Counted from the stretch's first letter, positions 7,828-16,369 are shown. The stretch is 33,469 nt of DNA from Parcubacteria group bacterium GW2011_GWC1_45_13 (GCA_001001285.1 LCKG01000007.1:1-33469), one strand, 5' to 3'. Notes: generated by a model not told the origin, from the sequence alone. Numbers and translations: made by a program.

Positions 7828-8687
7828 AGTTAAAAGATTATTTGGAAAAAGCACTGGCGGAGGGTTGGGCGACGGGGCATTTTAACGTTTCTGAATCAGA
7901 CCAGTTTCGGGCGATTACCGAAGCCGCTAAAGAATTAAATACTATAGCGATTGTCGGCACATCGGAAGGAGAAGCGAAGCATTTAGGCTATTTTGAGGCC
8001 GTTGCGCTAAGAGACGCCTTTAGAAAAGAACTAGGCATTCCGGTTTTTTTAAATTCAGACCATCATAAAAGCGTGGAAGCTGCGGAAAAAGCGGTGGATG
8101 CGGGGTATGATTCAATTCATATTGACCTATCCGCCGAGCCGTACAAAAAAAATATTTCATGGACAAAAGAGGTTGTTGAATACGCGAAAAAGAAAAACCC
8201 GGAGATAAGTGTTGAGGGCGAGCTGGGATATTTAAGAGGGGAGTCAAAAATCCAAAAAGAAAAAATAATAATCAGGCCGGAAGATTTGACCAATCCGGAC
8301 ACAGCTAAAGATTTTGTTTCGCGCACTGGTGTTGACCGCCTTGCGGTCGCGGTAGGAAATATCCACGGCCTTTCCATGGATGAGCCGGCGCTGGATATTG
8401 AAAGAATAAAAAAAATAAGGGAAGCCGTGCCGAAAAATGTGGCGCTGGTGCTCCATGGCGGCTCCGGAATACCGGATGGGCAGATTAGAGCGGCGATAGA
8501 GGTGGGTATCGCGAATATCCACATCAATACCGATATCCGCGTGGCTTACGCCGAAGCTTTGCGCGAAGAATTTTCCAAAAACCCCGATGAAACCGCGCCG
8601 TATAAATTTGATTCATCCGCGCGCGAAGCCGTCAAAAAAATCGTAAAAGAAAAACTGGAATTATTCGGCGCGAAAAATAGGATATAA
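7824..8687 (+). CDS. Class II fructose/tagatose-bisphosphate aldolase
   Basis: GHFNVSESDQFRAI, NSDHHKSVEAA, VEGELGY, VLHGGSGIPDGQI, GIANIHINTDIRVAY. Confidence 0.93.
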   Translation: MKLKDYLEKALAEGWATGHFNVSESDQFRAITEAAKELNTIAIVGTSEGEAKHLGYFEAVALRDAFRKELGIPVFLNSDHHKSVEAAEKAVDAGYDSIHIDLSAEPYKKNISWTKEVVEYAKKKNPEISVEGELGYLRGESKIQKEKIIIRPEDLTNPDTAKDFVSRTGVDRLAVAVGNIHGLSMDEPALDIERIKKIREAVPKNVALVLHGGSGIPDGQIRAAIEVGIANIHINTDIRVAYAEALREEFSKNPDETAPYKFDSSAREAVKKIVKEKLELFGAKNRI

Positions 8688-8718
8688 AAAAATTATCTAT
8701 AACCTACTATTTTTGTCA

Positions 8719-8762
8719 ATGATACACTGAATCTATACGATCGGATAATTTCAGTGTATCAT
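8719..8762. promoter_or_regulatory. Inverted repeat upstream of PaaX/Cas2-like gene (candidate operator)
   Basis: ATGATACACTGAA (8719-8731) / TTCAGTGTATCAT (8750-8762), centre contains ACGATCGG. The right arm contains a possible -10 (TATCAT, 8757-8762) 8 nt before ATG 8771. Confidence 0.7.
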
Positions 8763-8770
8763 GAAATTAT

Positions 8771-9313
8771 ATGCGAAAAAGAATAATATATGAACCAACT
8801 TTATCTGATACCGCGCTTTTAATACTCGGTGGAGCAAGTAAAATTTTTATTGAATCATTTTGGCCGCATCCCTACTACCATACTTTTTGTGAATACGCCA
8901 ACAAACGTTCTTTTCGTAATGCCATTGATCGTCTAGAAAGCCGCGACTTAATAGTTGGTGAAAGGCGGAAAAGCGGGCGAGTAGCGTTTTCTCTTACAAA
9001 AAGGGGCCAACAATTAGCAGATAGGATTTTTCTTAAACTAAAACTGGCTAAAGCTGGGAAGTGGGATGGCAAGTGGCGGCTTTTAATTTTTGATATTCCG
9101 GAGCGTATTCGTACGCAGCGGGATTTTTTCAGAAAGGAATTGCAGGATTTTGGATTTTACCAACTTCAAAAAAGTGTTTGGGCGTATCCTTATCCGCTAC
9201 CTAAAGATTTCTTTGATTTATGGAAAGATTTTAATCTGGATAATCATTTAATAGCAATAGAATCCGCGAAAATTATTGAAGATGAAAATTTACGCAACTT
9301 TTTTAGTCTTTAA
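8771..9313 (+). CDS. PaaX-like transcriptional regulator with C-terminal Cas2-like fold
   Basis: Winged-helix N-terminus (FRNAIDRLESRDLIVGERRKSGRVAFSLTKRGQQLADRI), then KWDGKWRLLIFDIPERIRTQRDFFRKELQDFGFYQLQKSVWAYPY. Confidence 0.85.
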   Translation: MRKRIIYEPTLSDTALLILGGASKIFIESFWPHPYYHTFCEYANKRSFRNAIDRLESRDLIVGERRKSGRVAFSLTKRGQQLADRIFLKLKLAKAGKWDGKWRLLIFDIPERIRTQRDFFRKELQDFGFYQLQKSVWAYPYPLPKDFFDLWKDFNLDNHLIAIESAKIIEDENLRNFFSL

Positions 9314-9314
9314 T

Positions 9315-9356
9315 ATACATATACTGTTTTCTCACGATCGGAAGAAAACGATGTAT
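9315..9356. repeat. Inverted repeat downstream of PaaX/Cas2-like gene
   Basis: ATACAT-atact-GTTTTCT-cacgatcgga-AGAAAAC-g-ATGTAT; shares the ACGATCGG centre with 8719-8762. Confidence 0.65.
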
Positions 9357-9390
9357 CGTTATTTTATCGTATTATAAATTTTAAAATAAA

Positions 9391-9420
9391 ATAAAAACTG
9401 CCGAGAAGCTTTTCGGCAGT
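9391..9420 (-). terminator. Rho-independent terminator for the 9443-9697 gene
   Basis: Minus strand ACTGCCGAaaagcttcTCGGCAGT followed by TTTTTAT. Confidence 0.8.
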
Positions 9421-9442
9421 ATACAGACTTTGTTATTTAAAT

Positions 9443-9697
9443 TTATCTGTCAAAAACGAAACCGTTTTTAAGAATCATTTTTGACAATTGTTTCTGCCAG
9501 GTCAGCCTTTCAGGGCATTTTTTAAGCGCTACTAGCTTTCGTGCGTTGTGCATAATGATATCACGGAGCATCTTTTTTGCTTCAGATAATCCATTTGATG
9601 AGTTTATGCCAACTAAGACATCTGTGTCTGGACAAAAGACCTTAAGTAGGCCATTTTCTTTTGTCACTACCAGCGACAACATAATTTTTCTTTTCAT
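9443..9697 (-). CDS. Small hypothetical protein, possibly HicB-like fold
   Basis: 84-aa ORF with GGGAGGG Shine-Dalgarno upstream of ATG and a terminator downstream. HicB resemblance is weak. Confidence 0.65.
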   Translation of the reverse strand: MKRKIMLSLVVTKENGLLKVFCPDTDVLVGINSSNGLSEAKKMLRDIIMHNARKLVALKKCPERLTWQKQLSKMILKNGFVFDR

Positions 9698-9784
9698 TAT
9701 ATTCCCTCCCTATATTGTAAGCTAGCATAGCCATATTTTTTGTCAATACTCGTATTTTAAAGACAAAAGATTTAAAATAAGGAC

Positions 9785-10756
9785 ATGCCGAAAATATTTG
9801 TGACCAGAAAAATACCGGAGGCGGGGATAAAAAAATTAAAATCCGCCGGATATGAAGTGGAGGTAAATCCGGCTGATAAAGTGCTCGCGAAGGACGAGCT
9901 GGTTTCAGTTTTAAAAACCGGTAAATATGACGCTGTGTTGGCTCTCTTAACCGATAAATTGGACGCCGATGTTTTTGAAGTGGCAAAAGGAAGCGTCAAA
10001 ATTTTCGCAAACATGGCTGTGGGTTTTGATAATGTGGATGTTGAGGCGTCTAAAAAAGCGGGGATTATGGTTTCAAACACCCCGGGAGTTTTGACCGATA
10101 CCGTCGCCGAGCATACTTTTGCTTTGATGCTCGCGATCGCGCATAGGATTTCTGAAGCCGACCGTTTCGCGCGCGCCGGGCAGTTCAAGGGCTGGGAACC
10201 AATGATGCTTTTGGGAACGGATTTTTCTTACAAAACCGTGGGAATTTTAGGTTTAGGGAGAATAGGTTCTAGAGTTGCGCACCATGCCGCGAAGGGATTT
10301 AACGCGCACGTGATTTATTATGATGTGAAAAGAAATTTAGATTTTGAGGCCGAATTTCAAGCGGAGTTCCGGCCGACTATTGAAGAGATTTTAAAAGAAG
10401 CGGATTTTGTTTCCATTCACGTCCCGCTTTTGCCCTCAACATACCACTTAATAAATGCCGAGCGGCTCCGAATGATGAAACCTACGGCTTACCTTGTAAA
10501 TACCTCGCGCGGGCCGGTTATTGATGAAAAAGCATTGGCAGAGGCGTTGAAAGCAAAAATCATCAAAGGAGCGGCGATCGACGTTTTTGAACATGAACCC
10601 GCTATTCATCCTGACTTGCTGGATTTAGACAACGTGATTTTAACCCCGCACATCGCCTCTGCTACAGAAGAAACCCGCGCAAAAATGGCGGAACTCGCCG
10701 CCGAAAATATCATTGTGGCTCTTTCCGGCAAAGAACCACCGAATTTGATTAAATAA
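9785..10756 (+). CDS. D-isomer-specific 2-hydroxyacid dehydrogenase (glyoxylate/hydroxypyruvate reductase-like)
   Basis: GILGLGRIGSRVAHHAAKGF, FVSIHVPLLPSTYHLINAERLRMMKPTAYLVNTSRGPVIDEKAL, VILTPHIASATEETR. Confidence 0.95.
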   Translation: MPKIFVTRKIPEAGIKKLKSAGYEVEVNPADKVLAKDELVSVLKTGKYDAVLALLTDKLDADVFEVAKGSVKIFANMAVGFDNVDVEASKKAGIMVSNTPGVLTDTVAEHTFALMLAIAHRISEADRFARAGQFKGWEPMMLLGTDFSYKTVGILGLGRIGSRVAHHAAKGFNAHVIYYDVKRNLDFEAEFQAEFRPTIEEILKEADFVSIHVPLLPSTYHLINAERLRMMKPTAYLVNTSRGPVIDEKALAEALKAKIIKGAAIDVFEHEPAIHPDLLDLDNVILTPHIASATEETRAKMAELAAENIIVALSGKEPPNLIK

Positions 10757-10797
10757 AAAATGCCGGGTTCCGTAGAACCCAGCCGCGGTGGCATTTT
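10755..10797. terminator. Bidirectional terminator-like hairpin between convergent genes
   Basis: AAAAATGCC..GGGTTCcgtaGAACCC..GGCATTTT; A-tract on the left arm, T-tract on the right. Confidence 0.65.
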
Positions 10798-10801
10798 GCC
10801 G

Positions 10802-11284
10802 TTATCGGCCTTGTAGTTGGAGCTGGCCCTGGCCTTGCGAGTTCCAGTTGCTTTGTCCTTGTCCTTGGGACTGTAAATTGAAATTGCTTTGGCCTTGGCT
10901 TTGCCCTTGTCCTTGCCCCTGATATTGCTCGTTGCCGCTCCCGACGACGTTGACACTGATGTCAGGATGTCTGACTGCCATAGCTCCAACCGCACCCGCA
11001 GCCAGAGCGGTAGCGGGACCAACGCCTTTCAAGACATCGGAGGTTAATGATGAACCGGTGGCATAATAGGCGCTTTCTTTTTCGCAAGGCTTAGACTCTG
11101 GACATCTGAAAGATTCTAAAGCGATGAGCTTAGGCCCATCCTGCCCCTCTGTGCCTACCTGCACATAATGCCTCTCGCTACCATCGGGCAGCTTAGCGCT
11201 GCCAAGGTTTCTAACCCCGGATACGCACCCTCCCAAAAACAGACTCATCAAACCTACCGCCAGAAGCCTTTTTAGCTTCATCAT
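10802..11284 (-). CDS. Lipoprotein with Gln/Gly/Asn/Ser-rich C-terminal low-complexity tail
   Basis: MMKLKRLLAVGLMSLFLGGC lipobox; AAGGAGGG Shine-Dalgarno upstream of ATG at 11284; tail QGQGQGQSQGQSNFNLQSQGQGQSNWNSQGQGQLQLQGR. Confidence 0.85.
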   Translation of the reverse strand: MMKLKRLLAVGLMSLFLGGCVSGVRNLGSAKLPDGSERHYVQVGTEGQDGPKLIALESFRCPESKPCEKESAYYATGSSLTSDVLKGVGPATALAAGAVGAMAVRHPDISVNVVGSGNEQYQGQGQGQSQGQSNFNLQSQGQGQSNWNSQGQGQLQLQGR

Positions 11285-11356
11285 AATCAAACCCTCCTTT
11301 GACACAAATTTTCAAACGTCTTAATCTTACACCTATTGATAATTGTTGTCAATAGC

Positions 11357-11385
11357 TTGCAAAAATAGTTTAAACCGGATATGAT
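11357..11385 (+). promoter_or_regulatory. Candidate rplY promoter
   Basis: TTGCAA (11357-11362), N17, TATGAT (11380-11385), 7 nt to ATG 11393. Confidence 0.6.
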
Positions 11386-11392
11386 TTACATT

Positions 11393-12070
11393 ATGCAATC
11401 AATTGTCGCTGAAAAGCGCGATATTTTGGGTAAAAAAGTGAGGAACCTGCGCAAGCAGGGCTTTTTGCCTGCGGTGGTTTACGGCGGGGGAAAGAGCGCC
11501 GAACCCATTACTATAAAAGAATCCGAGTTTCTTAAACTTTGGAAATCGGCTGGAGAATCAACCGTAGTAGAATTGGATATCGGCAAAGAAAAAAAGAATG
11601 TTTTGATACACGACGTTGACATTGACCCAATAAAAGACAATCCGACTCACGTCGATTTTTACGTGGTGGACATGACCAAAAAAATTCATGTGGACGTGGC
11701 GCTAGAATTTATCGGCGAATCCGACGCGGTTAAGATCGGCGGAATTTTAGTGAAAGTTTTACATTCGCTTAAAGTTGAAGCTTTGCCTAAAGATTTGCCG
11801 CACTCAATTTCAATAGATATTTCGCGTTTAAAAGCCGCGGGGGATTCTATTATGGTTAAGGACGTAAAAATACCAAAAGAAGTCAAAGTTTCGGATAATC
11901 CAGAGGAAACCGTAGCGATGGTTGAAGCCCCGCGCGCCGAAGAAGAAAAAGAAGTGGAAGAAACTGCCACGCCGTCTTTGGAATCCATTGAAGTGGTTGG
12001 TAAAAAACCCAAGGTTGAAGCGAAAGAAACAACCGAGGACGAAAAATCCGCCTCCTCAAAAAATGAGTAA
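11393..12070 (+). CDS. rplY: 50S ribosomal protein L25 (CTC family)
   Basis: QSIVAEKRDILGKKVRNLRKQGFLPAVVYG, VLIHDVDIDPIKDNPTHVDFY. The ORF-track start at 11381 falls inside the -10 box, so 11393 is preferred. Confidence 0.92.
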   Translation: MQSIVAEKRDILGKKVRNLRKQGFLPAVVYGGGKSAEPITIKESEFLKLWKSAGESTVVELDIGKEKKNVLIHDVDIDPIKDNPTHVDFYVVDMTKKIHVDVALEFIGESDAVKIGGILVKVLHSLKVEALPKDLPHSISIDISRLKAAGDSIMVKDVKIPKEVKVSDNPEETVAMVEAPRAEEEKEVEETATPSLESIEVVGKKPKVEAKETTEDEKSASSKNE

Positions 12071-13364
12071 TCTAATAAATTTAGCGAACTTTTTTTTATT
12101 ATTTATTTCACTCGCTCACGCGCAGGTAGATCCGTCGTTGGTTACTTCTCGTCGGGCAGAGCTGGAGGCGCAGTTAAAAGACTACGAAGCACAGATTGAT
12201 CAGTATCAGGATCTTATTCAGACTAAAAAGCAAGAGGCAGATTCGCTATCGCGCGAAATCGCTATCTTGAATGCAGAAATTTCAAAAGCCACGTTGGAAA
12301 TAAAAGCCAGGAATTTAAATATTCAAAATTTAGTAAGCGATATAAATCAAAAATCAAAAAACATAGACGAGCTTTCCGTGGAAATCCAAAACGCCAGAGG
12401 CTTTATTGAGGAATTTTTAAGAAAAATCCGCCAAAACGACAATTTTTCTGCCTTGGAATTGGCTTTGATTTATAACAATGTTTCGCAGTTTTTTGGAGAG
12501 TTGCAGTCAATAGATAATCTGCAAACCTCGCTACAGCAAGCGCTTACCAAATTCAGCAATTTAAAAATAGAAGAGCAAAAAGCCAAAGATGATTTGGAGG
12601 CGCAAAAACAAGAAGAATTGGAATTGAAAACTTTGCAGGAGCTTCAGAAAAAAACTTTGGAGCAAAATAATAAAACCAAACAGCAATTGCTCAAAGAAAC
12701 CAAGGGTAAGGAATCGGAATACCAAAAAGTTTTAAAAGATAAGCAAAAAAATGCCGCCAATATCCGGAGCCAACTTTTTTTGCTTGTGGGCTCGCCGTCA
12801 ATTCCGTTTGAGCGCGCCATTGAATACGCCAATTTGGCCGAAAAATTTACCGGCGTGCGCCCGGCGTTTCTTTTGGGAATAATTACGGAGGAATCAAACC
12901 TTGGCCAAAATGTCGGCAAAGGAAATTGGAAAATAGATTTGTCTAATTACAGATGCGCTGGCCAGAAAACGGCATTTTTGCAAATTACTTCTGAACTGGG
13001 ATTGGATCCTGATTTGATGCCGGTTTCCAAAAAAAGCTGGTACGGATATTGCGGTGGAGCAATGGGGCCGGCGCAATTTATGCCTATAACTTGGCAAGGA
13101 TATAAAAAAAACATAGCCAAAATTACCGGAAATAACCCTCCATCACCTTGGGACCCAAAAGACGCTTTCATGGGGGCGGCTTTGCTTTTAAGGGACAACG
13201 GAGCAAAAGCTGGTAATTATAAAGCCGAGTGGACTGCCGCAATGAAATATCTCGCGGGGGTCAATTGGAATAAAAAAGCGTATCGTTTCTACGGCGACGA
13301 TGTCCTCGCGATTGCCACAAAATATCAGGAGCAGATTGATTTGCTCCAGCTCGCTTTTAGATAA
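12063..13364 (+). CDS. Secreted coiled-coil protein with C-terminal lytic transglycosylase domain
   Basis: Signal peptide (LANFFLLFISLAHAQ), long coiled coil, then LLGIITEESNLGQNVG...CGGAMGPAQFMPITWQGYKK...PWDPKDAFMGAALLLRDNGA. Confidence 0.88.
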   Translation: MSNLINLANFFLLFISLAHAQVDPSLVTSRRAELEAQLKDYEAQIDQYQDLIQTKKQEADSLSREIAILNAEISKATLEIKARNLNIQNLVSDINQKSKNIDELSVEIQNARGFIEEFLRKIRQNDNFSALELALIYNNVSQFFGELQSIDNLQTSLQQALTKFSNLKIEEQKAKDDLEAQKQEELELKTLQELQKKTLEQNNKTKQQLLKETKGKESEYQKVLKDKQKNAANIRSQLFLLVGSPSIPFERAIEYANLAEKFTGVRPAFLLGIITEESNLGQNVGKGNWKIDLSNYRCAGQKTAFLQITSELGLDPDLMPVSKKSWYGYCGGAMGPAQFMPITWQGYKKNIAKITGNNPPSPWDPKDAFMGAALLLRDNGAKAGNYKAEWTAAMKYLAGVNWNKKAYRFYGDDVLAIATKYQEQIDLLQLAFR

Positions 13365-13372
13365 AATAAGCC

Positions 13373-14326
13373 TTATTTTTTAAACGACTCAATAATTTGG
13401 TCCAGATTGCCGGAGATTATGTTTTGAATATTGTGCCAGGACTTGTTTAATCGGTGGTCAGTGACGCGGTCCTGCAAAAAATTATATGTCCTGATTTTTT
13501 CGGAGCGGTCGGCCGTGCCGATTTGCTCTTTTCTTTCTTTACTTACCGCTGCCTCTTCTTTTCTTATTTTTTCGTCCAAAAGCTTGGCGCGCAAAATTTC
13601 CAAAGCGCGTTCGCGATTCGCCAGCTGGCTTCTTTCCGTCCGCGAGGATATCACAATCCCCGTTGGTTTATGAAGAACTCTTACGGCCGTTTCAACTTTA
13701 TTTACGTTTTGTCCTCCTGGCCCGCCGGCTCTGGAAAATGACACTTCCAAATCCGCTTCTTTAATCTCAATTTCCTTGGCTTCGGCGAAAGGTAAAATTG
13801 CCACCGATGCCGTGGAGGTGTGTATTCTTCCGGATTTTTCCGTTGCCGGAACACGTTGGATGCGGTGCACGCCCGATTCGTATTTCAAAGCGTCATAAAC
13901 ATTTTTTCCGCGGAGTTCCGCGACAATTTCTTTATATCCTCCCAAATCATTTTTTGATTCGTCCAAAGTCATGAATGCCCAGTTCTTTTTCGCGGAATAG
14001 GCTTGATACATTCTGAATAAATCCGTGGCAAAAAGCGCGGCTTCGTCTCCTCCTGCCCCCGCGCGAATTTCCAGAATGGCTTTATTTCTTTCGGCGTCCT
14101 TTCCGCCGGCCGGCGGAGTTAAAATAGTTTTTAGTTTTTCCTCAATATCTTTTTTTCTGCCATTATCCGCTTTTTCGTATTCATCCGCCATGACTTTCAA
14201 TTTTGAAAGTTCTCCGAATCTGGCGATTTTTTCTCGAGGCCATTTAAAACTTTCCGCTACGCCCATTTCCAGCACGTCGTATTCCTTGAGGGCTTCCCCA
14301 AGTTTTTTTTGAATATCCTGGTTCAT
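13373..14326 (-). CDS. prfA: Peptide chain release factor 1
   Basis: [28 protein letters not shown] (PAT), [19 protein letters not shown] (GGQ). Confidence 0.96.
   Translation of the reverse strand: MNQDIQKKLGEALKEYDVLEMGVAESFKWPREKIARFGELSKLKVMADEYEKADNGRKKDIEEKLKTILTPPAGGKDAERNKAILEIRAGAGGDEAALFATDLFRMYQAYSAKKNWAFMTLDESKNDLGGYKEIVAELRGKNVYDALKYESGVHRIQRVPATEKSGRIHTSTASVAILPFAEAKEIEIKEADLEVSFSRAGGPGGQNVNKVETAVRVLHKPTGIVISSRTERSQLANRERALEILRAKLLDEKIRKEEAAVSKERKEQIGTADRSEKIRTYNFLQDRVTDHRLNKSWHNIQNIISGNLDQIIESFKK
14102..14117. repeat. In-frame 16-bp palindrome TCCGCCGGCCGGCGGA in prfA
   Basis: Perfect palindrome; encodes the PPAGG loop before [15 protein letters not shown]. Confidence 0.75.
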
Positions 14327-14329
14327 AAG

Positions 14330-14551
14330 TTATTTTTTTCCGCCTGATTTTTTAGCTTTGGCCGCCCGCGACTTGAATTTTTCAACTCGGCCGGCCGCGT
14401 CCACCAACTTTTCCTTGCCGGTGTAGAATGGATGGCAATTGGAGCAGATTTCAACGGTTATTTTTTCCTTAGTTGAGCCGACGGAAAAAACCGCGCCGCA
14501 AGCGCATTCTATTTTGGCTTTATGATATTTTGGATGTATTTCAGCTTTCAT
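14330..14551 (-). CDS. rpmE: 50S ribosomal protein L31, Zn-binding type
   Basis: [59 protein letters not shown]. Confidence 0.96.
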   Translation of the reverse strand: MKAEIHPKYHKAKIECACGAVFSVGSTKEKITVEICSNCHPFYTGKEKLVDAAGRVEKFKSRAAKAKKSGGKK

Positions 14552-14558
14552 AAAAACC

Positions 14559-14587
14559 AGTTTAACATATCAGCCTTGCCATCGCAA
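14559..14587 (-). promoter_or_regulatory. Candidate rpmE promoter
   Basis: Minus strand TTGCGA (14582-14587), N17, TAAACT (14559-14564), 7 nt to ATG at 14551. Confidence 0.6.
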
Positions 14588-14604
14588 CAATTTTTGTTTA
14601 TACT
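14576..14604 (+). promoter_or_regulatory. Candidate rpsB promoter
   Basis: TTGCCA (14576-14581), N17, TATACT (14599-14604), 9 nt to ATG 14614. Confidence 0.65.
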
Positions 14605-14613
14605 CGATATATT

Positions 14614-15339
14614 ATGGAAATTACGGAAAATACCGAAATTGAGACTCTTTTTGCCGCGGGGGCACATGTTGGATATTCCAAAACGCGTCGGCACCCCAGC
14701 ATGAAGGAATTTATTTTTGGCACCAGAAATAATATTGAGATTTTTGATCTTGGCAAAACTCTGGCCAATTTAAAAACAGCGGAAGAGTTTTTAAAGTTGT
14801 TGGGCAGGGAAGGTAAGGCCGTTCTTTGGGTCGGCTCCAAACCGCCGGCAAGTCGGTTTATCAGGGAAGCGGCTAAAAAAACCGGAATGCCGTATGTTGC
14901 GGAAAGGTGGCTGGGCGGCACTTTGACTAATTTTAAGGTTTTTGAAGGGCGCTTGGCACATTTGGCCAAATTGGAAACTGAAGAAATGTCGGGCGGATTT
15001 GAAAAATATTCCAAAAAAGAAAAACTTCTCAAGACGATAGAAATCAGAAAACTTGGCAGAATGTTTGAGGGGTTAAAAAACGTAAAATCTTTGCCGCAAG
15101 CCTTGATTATTGTTGACCCGGGAGAAGAAAAAACGGCTTTATCCGAAGCCCACAGGAAAAATATTCCCGTGGTTGCTATATTAAACGTGGATTGTGACCC
15201 CCAAAATATAAAATATACTATTCCGGCTAACGACAATTCTTCGGCCGTGATTTCGCTGATATTAAGTAAACTCGCTACGGCCTATGAAGCCGGCCTTGCG
15301 GAGAAACAAGCCGAAAAACAAATAGAAAAACCAGTATGA
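14614..15339 (+). CDS. rpsB: 30S ribosomal protein S2
   Basis: GAHVGYSKTRRHPSMKEFIFGTRNNIEIFDL, YVAERWLGGTLTNF, PVVAILNVDCDPQNIKYTIPANDNS. Confidence 0.96.
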   Translation: MEITENTEIETLFAAGAHVGYSKTRRHPSMKEFIFGTRNNIEIFDLGKTLANLKTAEEFLKLLGREGKAVLWVGSKPPASRFIREAAKKTGMPYVAERWLGGTLTNFKVFEGRLAHLAKLETEEMSGGFEKYSKKEKLLKTIEIRKLGRMFEGLKNVKSLPQALIIVDPGEEKTALSEAHRKNIPVVAILNVDCDPQNIKYTIPANDNSSAVISLILSKLATAYEAGLAEKQAEKQIEKPV

Positions 15340-15788
15340 CCATATCCAGCGATTTGGTAAAACGTCTTAGAGAGACAACCGGCGCGTCCATGGTGCTTTG
15401 TAAAAAGATTTTGGAAGAAGCCGGCGGAGATTTGGAGCTGGCTTCGGCGCTTATTTTAAAATCGTCTGAAGGCTTGGCAGTCAAAAAAAGCGAACGAGAA
15501 ACCGGCGCTGGGATTGTGGAAGCATACATCCATGCTGGGGGGAAAGTGGGCGTGCTTTTGGAGCTCCGGTGTGAGACCGATTTTGTGGCAAGAAACCAGG
15601 AATTTAAATCTTTGGCGCATGAGATGGCTTTGCATATCGCAGGCATGAACCCGGAGAATATTAAATTAATGCTCGCCCAGCTCTACGTTAAAGACCAGTC
15701 AATGACGGTTGAAGAGTTGATAAAACGGGCTACCGCCAAATTCGGCGAAAAAATAGAAGTGGCCAGATTCGTAAGATACGAGCTTTAA
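15336..15788 (+). CDS. tsf: Elongation factor Ts, short form
   Basis: LVKRLRETTGASMVLCKKILEEAGGDLELA, VLLELRCETDFVARNQEFKSLAHEMALHIA; 150 aa, follows rpsB. Confidence 0.94.
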   Translation: MTISSDLVKRLRETTGASMVLCKKILEEAGGDLELASALILKSSEGLAVKKSERETGAGIVEAYIHAGGKVGVLLELRCETDFVARNQEFKSLAHEMALHIAGMNPENIKLMLAQLYVKDQSMTVEELIKRATAKFGEKIEVARFVRYEL

Positions 15789-15791
15789 AAT

Positions 15792-16157
15792 ATGATTTTT
15801 TATTCCATAATTTTGTTTCTAAGCGTTGGTGGAATTTTAGCGATTATCCGCAGAAACCGCGATGAATTTGTAGCGTTTAATTTCGCCGAATTTATGGAGG
15901 GATTGGTGGCCGACGCCGTAGCGCTCTGGCACTCTCGCCTTCGCGACCAGTCGTTCACATTTCTGGAAAAGCGTTTGAGGGAAGCTAGAATCTGGGTTTT
16001 AAAAACCGAAAGCATGCTTTTTCGCACGGCGCACAAACTCCGCGGGATAAAAGAAAGAAATGGAAATGGAAATAACGAAAACGGGAACAACGGAAATGGC
16101 GGAGGCAAGGATGGCAATGGGAATGGTCACGGAGATAACGCAGACCTAAATCGTTAA
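15792..16157 (+). CDS. Hypothetical protein, N-terminal TM helix and Asn/Gly-rich tail
   Basis: MIFYSIILFLSVGGILAII...RNGNGNNENGNNGNGGGKDGNGNGHGDN. Confidence 0.65.
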   Translation: MIFYSIILFLSVGGILAIIRRNRDEFVAFNFAEFMEGLVADAVALWHSRLRDQSFTFLEKRLREARIWVLKTESMLFRTAHKLRGIKERNGNGNNENGNNGNGGGKDGNGNGHGDNADLNR

Positions 16158-16228
16158 GCCGGAGAGAGGACTTGAACCTCCAACCTACGGTTTACAAAAC
16201 CGTTGCTCTGCCATTGAGCTACTCCGGC
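16158..16228 (-). tRNA. tRNA-Thr(TGT)
   Basis: Reverse complement GCCGGAGTAGCTCAATGGCAGAGCAACGGTTTTGTAAACCGTAGGTTGGAGGTTCAAGTCCTCTCTCCGGC; 7-bp acceptor, anticodon TGT, no encoded CCA. Confidence 0.95.
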
Positions 16229-16332
16229 AATTTTTTAATTTTACACTATTTTTTAAAATAATCAACTTAAAATTGCTTAAATCAAATTTGTAATCTGACA
16301 GCTATAGCGCTGAAAATGCAAATTACACATAG

Positions 16333-16361
16333 TTGCAAAAAATTAAAAAGTTGTGTATAAT
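16333..16361 (+). promoter_or_regulatory. Candidate promoter for the DUF5667-like gene
   Basis: TTGCAA (16333-16338), N17, TATAAT (16356-16361), 8 nt to ATG 16370. Confidence 0.65.
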
Positions 16362-16369
16362 AAAGCTTA

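Noticed and set aside
8117-8527. Antisense ORFs (136 and 92 aa) over the aldolase gene
   Set aside because: No recognisable domain; shadow ORFs of a strongly coding plus strand.
10807-10925. Tandem TTGTCC/TTGCCC-like repeats resembling a minisatellite or CRISPR
   Set aside because: Explained as the Gln/Gly-rich C-terminal codons of the minus-strand lipoprotein; treated as a protein feature.
10606-11022. 138-aa minus-strand ORF
   Set aside because: Overlaps the hydroxyacid dehydrogenase and the well-supported lipoprotein in another frame; low-complexity artefact.
15336-15788. Short EF-Ts as a possible frameshifted gene
   Set aside because: Clean stop; truncated EF-Ts of this size is, to my knowledge, usual in this type of reduced genome.
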